A DNA stretch of 64,000 nt, taken from Candidula unifasciata (lineage: Eukaryota > Mollusca > Gastropoda > Stylommatophora > Geomitridae). The stretch covers positions 673,949 to 737,948 of the forward strand of contig CAJHNH020001580.1 in assembly GCA_905116865.2 (NCBI GenBank), written 5' to 3'. The notes under the pieces were generated by a model that was not told where the DNA came from, ran no database searches, and saw only the letters and a list, made by a program, of their open reading frames with translations. Shown one piece after another: positions 26,001 through 33,877 of this stretch. The position numbers and the translations under genes were made by a program. Position 1 is the stretch's first letter. Every line of letters starts with the position of its first letter.

Positions 26001-29000
26001 TTTTTTCACCGGGAACGCCGGTGTGTTGGGAAATGAACACGCGAACAGACTGGCTGGCTCTGCACAACTTGGTGGAATACTGATACATGATAAGGCAGAC
26101 GTGGTTAGTGCCTTGTGGGAGAGCGTGTACAGCTCGGAGGAGCAGATGGATCACCACAGTCTGATGAGATTGATGCAGCGGGGAGTGACGATAGGTTTTG
26201 GCAGATGCTCGAGGCTCAGAGGAAAGGCAAGACGAACGTTTAATCATAATGCTCCTGGCACCATTAGTATCGGAACTCTTCGCTAGATGCTGAAGTTGGG
26301 GACGGAGCGCTTATGGGAATGCACCGAGTGCTGTGATGTCGGTTCTTGAATCAAATCAATCAATCAATCAATCAGGGCTTCATGCAGAAGGTGCTTCTTG
26401 TCTGCAGCTACTCTGAGATAATAACTTTGCTTGCAGAACATTGAGCCTATCAGCAATAGTAGACAGGGCAAGCATATATCGCATACCCCTGTGTGGGTTC
26501 CGAGGCCCCATTGTGGGAAGAACAAGAATAGACCCACTGCCTCCCCAAAAGCATGTCGTAAGAGTCGACTAATTGGGGAGCTTCCTTTGAAGTCAGAGTG
26601 CATCTGCCGGAGAGGCAAGGAACCAACAGTCTGTATTCAAGAGAATGAGATCTGTAAAACTGATGCACACGCAACATTCAGGTTCTGAAGCAGGACTGCA
26701 GTTCAGTAGTGGACGAGCAACCAGAACCTTCCGCCAGAGTTAACAGCTGGTGAACGCAAAGAAGAAGAAGAAGATATATCGCATACATACCCGGGTATCT
26801 ATAATTACTATATATAATTACAATCTATAATTACCAGCAGGGCTTCATTCTCTATGCGTCTGAGTTTCATCAGCTGACTCTTTGATATAGTAAGCATTCC
26901 AAGTTATAATCTGTCACCGGCAGGATCTCATGCTGGAACATTGTGAACATCATTCTTTGTTTCATGCCACCGCTGCCATAATCTTGAGAGCGTTGAGTCC
27001 TTGTTGGCATTTCACTGCAACTGCATCTACATGATCCCTGAAGGACAGGCTTCTATCGAAAATGATACCCAGGTACTCAGTTGCTTTCTCTTTTAATGTT
27101 ACTGTTATTAATTGTGAGGCTTGAAACATCCGCTCTTACAATTCTATTTTCCAGAGAGCACCACAAAACAGCCACTTTTTAAGTTGATGACAGCAGCCAT
27201 TTCTGCAACCAGTCAGTCGCCTTGTCTACAGTTGCATGTAGCTCTTGGGCTATCCGTTACCTATTACTCCCCTGCCTATACGCAAGAACATCATCAGTAA
27301 ATGTTAATATCCTTCCAACACCTGGGGCTTCAAGTTCAGCAATCTTGCTCGTATACACATTAAAGAGCACTGGTAAAATCTAGTCAAAATATTTCAGGAT
27401 CCTCGCCAGTGCTACAGAGCCTGTGCACTGTGCTGAGCTTCCTTGGACTCAGACTTGAATTAGAAGAACGGAGCACTTCTGGGTGCTTATTGTGCCATGA
27501 TGTTTATCCTTTGTTCAAAACCTCAAACCTAAATGAGCAATGAACAGTACTGGTTAGTGTTGTTGCTTTTTTCCTGTTGACATTTCTAGCCCTATAAACT
27601 GCACTGGCTTGTTGAAGTCATCCTTTCAAAATTTGATGATTTCAGAACTACGTCAGCTATATGATACCGACAAGCTGATTGTGTGTTCAGAGTTTTTAGT
27701 ATAATGAACAATCCATTTTTGAAATCATCCTTTTAAAGTCTGATGATTTCAGAACTATGTCAGTTTGAAACATGAAAGCGACAAGCTGGTCGTCTTTGAA
27801 AGGGCTGACACGTTGGTGTTCATCTTCAACTTCCACCCCACAAAGAGCTACACGGACTACAAGATCGGTGTCCAGGTTGCTGGTGTGTATCCTTGAAACA
27901 AATGTATTTACATCATAGCAGTGTCTGAGTTATGTAAAAGTTATCAATGTTATCTGTTTGCTGGTTTTTGTTTCAACTCTTTCATTAACTCTCTTCATCT
28001 AGCAATTACTTGAACTCTTTCATTAACTCTCTTCATCTAGCAATTACTTGAACTCTTTCATTAACCCTCTTCATCTAGCAACTACTTGAACTCTTTCATT
28101 AACTCTCTTCATCTAGCAATTACTTGAACTCTTTCATTAACTCTCTTCATCTAGCAATTACTTGAACTCTTTCATTAACTCTCTTCATCTAGCAATTACT
28201 TGAACTCTTTCATTAACTCTCTTCATCTAGCAATTACTTGAACTCTTTCATTAACCCTCTTCATCTAGCAATTACTTGAACTCTTTCATTAACTCTCTTC
28301 ATCTAGCAATTACTTGAACTCTTTCATTAACCCTCTTCATCTAGCAATTACTTGAACTCTTTCATTAACTCTCTTCATCTAGCAATTACTTGAACTCTTT
28401 CATTAACTCTCTTCATCTAGCAATTACTTGAACTCTTTCATTAACTCTCTTCATCTAGCAATTACTTGAACTCTTTCATTAACTCTCTTCATCTAGCAAT
28501 TACTTGAACTCTTTCATTAACTCTCTTCATCTAGCAATTACTTGAACTCTTTCATTAACTCTCTTCATCTAGCAATTACTTGAACTCTTTCATTAACTCT
28601 CTTCATCTAGCAATTACTTGAACTCTTTCATTAACTCTCTTCATCTAGCAATTACTTGAACTCTTTCATTAACTCTCTTCATCTAGCAATTACTTGAACT
28701 CTTTCATTAACTCTCTTCATCTAGCAATTACTTGAACTCTTTCTGACTCAAAAAGTCGGCATGTGTCTTCGTTATTGTGAACGGGGTTTCACAAACCAGA
28801 AATTCCAGGGTTTTCAAGTCAGCTGCAGACGATTTGCTGCCACACAACTTTGCCCTGACTTTTACCCAAAAAAAACAATCATGCATGCTGGAGTTGTGAC
28901 GCCCTTAAAGGAACATTTGATTAACAGATTTTCAATCCCAATAATTAATAGTTTAAAGCCACCAGTGTGTTCTCCTCAAAGGAAAATAAACACAATAACG

Positions 29001-29448
29001 TTATAGGATAGAAGAACTTACACTGACAAATAGATTACCATGAGCTAATAATATAATTGTTGTCACACGCAGGTGCACACTGTTTGGACCTTGAGTTCCT
29101 GGGTTGTTGTTTTTTTTTTGCCCAAAAAAAACGGGGGGGGGGGGGTCTAATGAATGACATACATCGGTTAATATCGTCAGAATTGCCTTTACTAGAGAAA
29201 TCTCTGAGACCCATCAACTCTTACAAGAGGTTATCTGAAAACTATATTTACCCAAGATTTCGCAGATATTGTTCTACACAGTGGTCAAGCTGTTGGTCTC
29301 AGGCTGTGATTGTCGTGGGTTCGTTTCCAGACTTCATCGTTTTGTTCTAAAGTGCAGTTTTTAAGGAGACCATTGGGTATCGTCTCTGGAGCTACGGTCT
29401 TTGTTATCTGTATTTTCGTGGACCCTCCCCGCAGGCAGCTAGCCTTTC

Positions 29449-29531
<83 letters not shown>

Positions 29532-32074
29532 GGCCATGTGGAATAAAACCTGATGCAATTAAGCCAATTTACCCGGCTTTAACCTTAACCTTTGTGTGAT
29601 GATCTGCAAACTAAAGCAGATGATAGAGCGAATAACTGGTTAGATTACAGATCAGTTATGAAAATACAAACATACTAAAGACACTAATAACAGATCAAGG
29701 AGACTTTCCTGTTAAGATAACAAGAATCAAAGCAACAGATGACTTTACCAATTCAGTGAGCAACTGAAACTGCCAAGGATACACAAGGGAAGGAAATTAG
29801 GACATGCATTGACAAGGCAACGGCAGCTTTTAAAAGCTTGAACAAACGCGGCTCGCTAGCGTAGCTCGTTAAACCTAACTTCGCGGCGACTGGGTGACGA
29901 ACTCCTTGTGGTCCGGGTTCACGCCCCCGGGTAGGCAGAAAAGCCGCATTTCTCTCAGATTTACGGTATCTATCATGGATTCAAAGCCGAAGTGTTGCAA
30001 TATCCATAGTACTGAACCGAAGGGTTAACTCATGTTCTCTAGATATTTAAAAAAAAAAAAAGGGAAGGCCTGAACAAAATATTGAATTCTAAATTATCTA
30101 ATTTAAAAAAAAAAAACTGTGTATTTTATAAGTATAATTTTGTTGTAAATTCAAAATATACAAATGAAAGCTGCGCATTTTAATCTGTTTTCATCTGGCA
30201 CCATCAACTGTTCCTGTCAATTTGGAGGCTATTTACTGTTTTTATTCGTGGCAAGTTTGTTATTCTGACAATAGTTGGTTGTGGTATTTTCCTCTATATG
30301 TACACTGAAAGTATATAGTTTGGTCGCCCAGCTGCTAATTTGATTGCATGGCGCGGCACTGTGAGCTGCGGATTTAATTTGAAACCTCTTTTGACTGTGA
30401 CCAACGTGGTTGGTGGTGAGAACTGAAGATTCAAAAATGGCGAGTGGCCTATTGCCACAGGACTAACTGGTGTTGCCTTAATGTGATTAACTGTGTGTGC
30501 AGCTCCTGATCTGTTTAAGCTGCTGCTTCAATCGATGTTGAACTGCATTTCTAGTGTTGGACTGTTTATGTTAGCACTTCTGATGACTGACTTATGCATT
30601 TAGTGCATGTGTATGCTGCTAGAGATACTGAGATTGCAAATTGTGTCTGTTTTACCCCTCAAGGGGTGGTGATGGACATCTGGTGCGGTTTTCATTGACA
30701 GGGAAGTAGAGTAACTATGGGGTGACCCATCTACTTTTGACAGCCAGATGCGATGAACTTCAAGATTGCATGCCTAAGGTCTGTCCAGTCAGTCGATTTC
30801 TGTATCCAGGTCTTTCTTGGTCTGCCTATGAAGTTCAAACTGCGATTTCTTGATTATCATCAGTCTGTAAACTCTTCAATAGCGACAGGGGTAGGGAGAC
30901 AGAACATTTGCTGGAATGTACTGAGTGCAGTAATGTCAGTTCTTGACTCGCGCATTTACCTTAATATACTAGCTTGTACCCTCTGAGGTACCACTGAGAT
31001 GTAGGCGAGTGTAGCTTATGGGATAAAGTTAACATTGTTGAATCCCTAACCGTCTCCCAGCTACAAGATAGTTCTAGACACAGATGATGAGGAATTTGGT
31101 GGTCATAAGCGGCTTGACCATAACGTGCAGTTTTTTACATTCCCGAACCCTTGGTGCAGCCGAGCAAATCATACATATGTGAGTATCCAATCAATGTCAT
31201 GAGATGATTTTTCATATGTGAGCGTTTCTTTCAGTGTCACAAGGGAGATAATCCTACATTGTGTATTTCTGTCAGAGTCTTGTGAGCAAATCATACATAT
31301 GTGAGTTATGTTAAATTATCACAATCAACGTCACTCCAAGGTACCTATACTGTTGTACCCATACAGTTGGTTATAGTGTTTCCTCGTTGACCTCAAAGAT
31401 GGTATAGACACGTTTTACTTCCAGGTCACCCAATAGTGTTCATCATCATCATCTTCATAACATAACACTGCCTGTCATGGATCAGCAGTTGCTGTTGACT
31501 GCATGATTGGCTCCCTCCACCTTTGACGGCCAAGTGAGATGAACTTCAGGATAAGGTCCGTCCGGTCAATCGAGTTCTGTATCTAGGTCTTTCTTGATCT
31601 GCCTCCTTCCCCTCTACTAAGCAATAGTGTTGGCGTCAGATATTCTACTTTTCCCCCCTAGTCAAGTCCGTACAGAGTTGATGATATCAGTACTGTATAA
31701 GGGCATTATGACGCGTATTTTGTTATTACTTGTTTTGTTAATTTCCCTCCTTATGCTATATTAAATCACCTTCACATGATAAATTGTGGAAAAAACTTTT
31801 TTCACCCCCCGAGCGAGAGGTGGAGGTCAGTTGTGGCTCAGGGTCAGAGTAACGCTGATGTTTGAGGTCGCTTGGTGGCTCGGCGTCATCTGTGGATCAA
31901 TGTGAGGCTCTATATATAGGTCACCTGGCGGCTCGGGTAAGATTCTTGTGGGGCCCACAGAGTAGAGGGTCAGATAGTTTCAGGGGCGGTGATGAGCAGA
32001 GGCGGGCAATAAGGGGACAGTTTCAGGGTTTATATAGGTTTTTTTTTTTAAAGTCGGGAGCGGGGGGGGGGGGG

Positions 32075-32113
<39 letters not shown>

Positions 32114-33720
32114 AGGGGGGGGGTTTGACTGGGTCAAAATATGCGTTGTAGTGTCCTTATATACTAATGATAGCAGCTCTGCCAATGCTTATTGTCGTTT
32201 GATTTCGTGCATTACTTGCTAGCCTGTCCGCTTTTTAATTACCTGCTACTCATGCACACTCAGGTGTATTTAATTACCTGCTACTCATGCATACTCAGGT
32301 GTATTTAATTACCTGCTACTCATGCATACCCAGGTGTATTTAATTACCTGCTACTCATGCATACTCAGTTGTATTTAATTACCTGCTACTCATGCATACT
32401 CAGGTGTATTTAATTACCTGCTACTCATGCATACCCAGGTGTATTTAATTACCTGCTACTCATGCATACCCAGGTGTATTTAATTACCTGCTACTCATGC
32501 ATACTCAGGTGTATTTAATTACCTGCTACTCGTGCATACCCAGGTGTATTTAATTACCTGCTACTCATGCATACTCAGGTGTATTTAATTACCTGCTACT
32601 CATGCATACTCAGGTGTATTTAATTACCTGCTACTCATGCATACTCAGGTGTATTTAATTACCTGCTACTCATGCATGCTCAGGTGTATAGATTCAGATG
32701 ATGGAGGTTAACAAATATGAATATTTCCATCAATGTCACAACATAATTAATAAAATCATCATTCTGTTGTGCCGTTTATACGTCACATAGTCAGTCACTC
32801 AGCCAGTTCCTCGATTCTGATCTAACTTGTGCAATCTTTTGTATAGCATGTATGAAACTGAATCCCACGCCTATAGCTTCTTTCAAAAACTGTATCTTAT
32901 GATTCTTCTTGAGCGTACTAATTTCGCCAGTCTACATGTTTCCGATTTCAGTGCTTGTCTATTGATTCTCAGTCCACCTCTGCTCATGATGGGCCAGATG
33001 TGACTCTATATTCTTCGACTGATAACTGTGGAGACTAGTGTTGTCAAGACTAGTGTTGTCTAGACTAATGTTGTCTAGACTAGTGTTGTCTAGACTAATG
33101 TTGTCTAGACTAGTGTTGTCAAGACTAGTGTTGTCTAGACTAGTGTTGTCAAGACTAGTGTTGTCTAGACTAGTGTTGTCAAGACTAGTGTTGTCTAGAC
33201 TAGTGTTGTCAAGACTAGTGTTGTCTAGACTAATGTTGTCTAGACTAGTGTTGTCTAGACTAATGTTGTCTAGACTAGTGTTGTCTAGACTAGTGTTGTC
33301 TAGACTAATGTTGTCAAGACTAGTGTTGTCTAGACTAATGTTGTCTAGACTAATGTTGTCTAGACTAGTGTTGTCAAGACTAGTGTTGTCTAGACTAGTG
33401 TTGTCAAGACTAGTGTTGTCTAGACTAATGTTGTCTAGACTAGTGTTGTCAAGACTAGTGTTGTCTAGACTAGTGTTGTCAAGACTAGTGTTGTCTAGAC
33501 TAATGTTGTCTAGACTAGTGTTGTCTAGACTAGTGTTGTCTAGACTAATGTTGTCTAGACATTTCTTAGCATTTCTGTAATTAATTTAGGTCAACGTTTA
33601 TCAGTGTCTGCACGCAATGAGATAATTCAACACAAATGAGTATTTTCTAAAAGTTGTTTGTGCGCGCGTGTGTATGTGTGTGTGTATATTTGAATATATA
33701 TGTGTGTATGTGTATGTATG

Positions 33721-33768
<48 letters not shown>

Positions 33769-33834
33769 ATATAATATCTATATAATATATGTGTGTGTGT
33801 ATGTATGTATGTATGTATGTTTATATTATATATA

Positions 33835-33877
<43 letters not shown>

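Noticed and set aside
33038..33580. 180-codon LSRLV-repeat protein
   Set aside because: A 15-bp unit keeps the frame open trivially. There is no start context or non-repeat domain, and it lies within a GBE1 intron.
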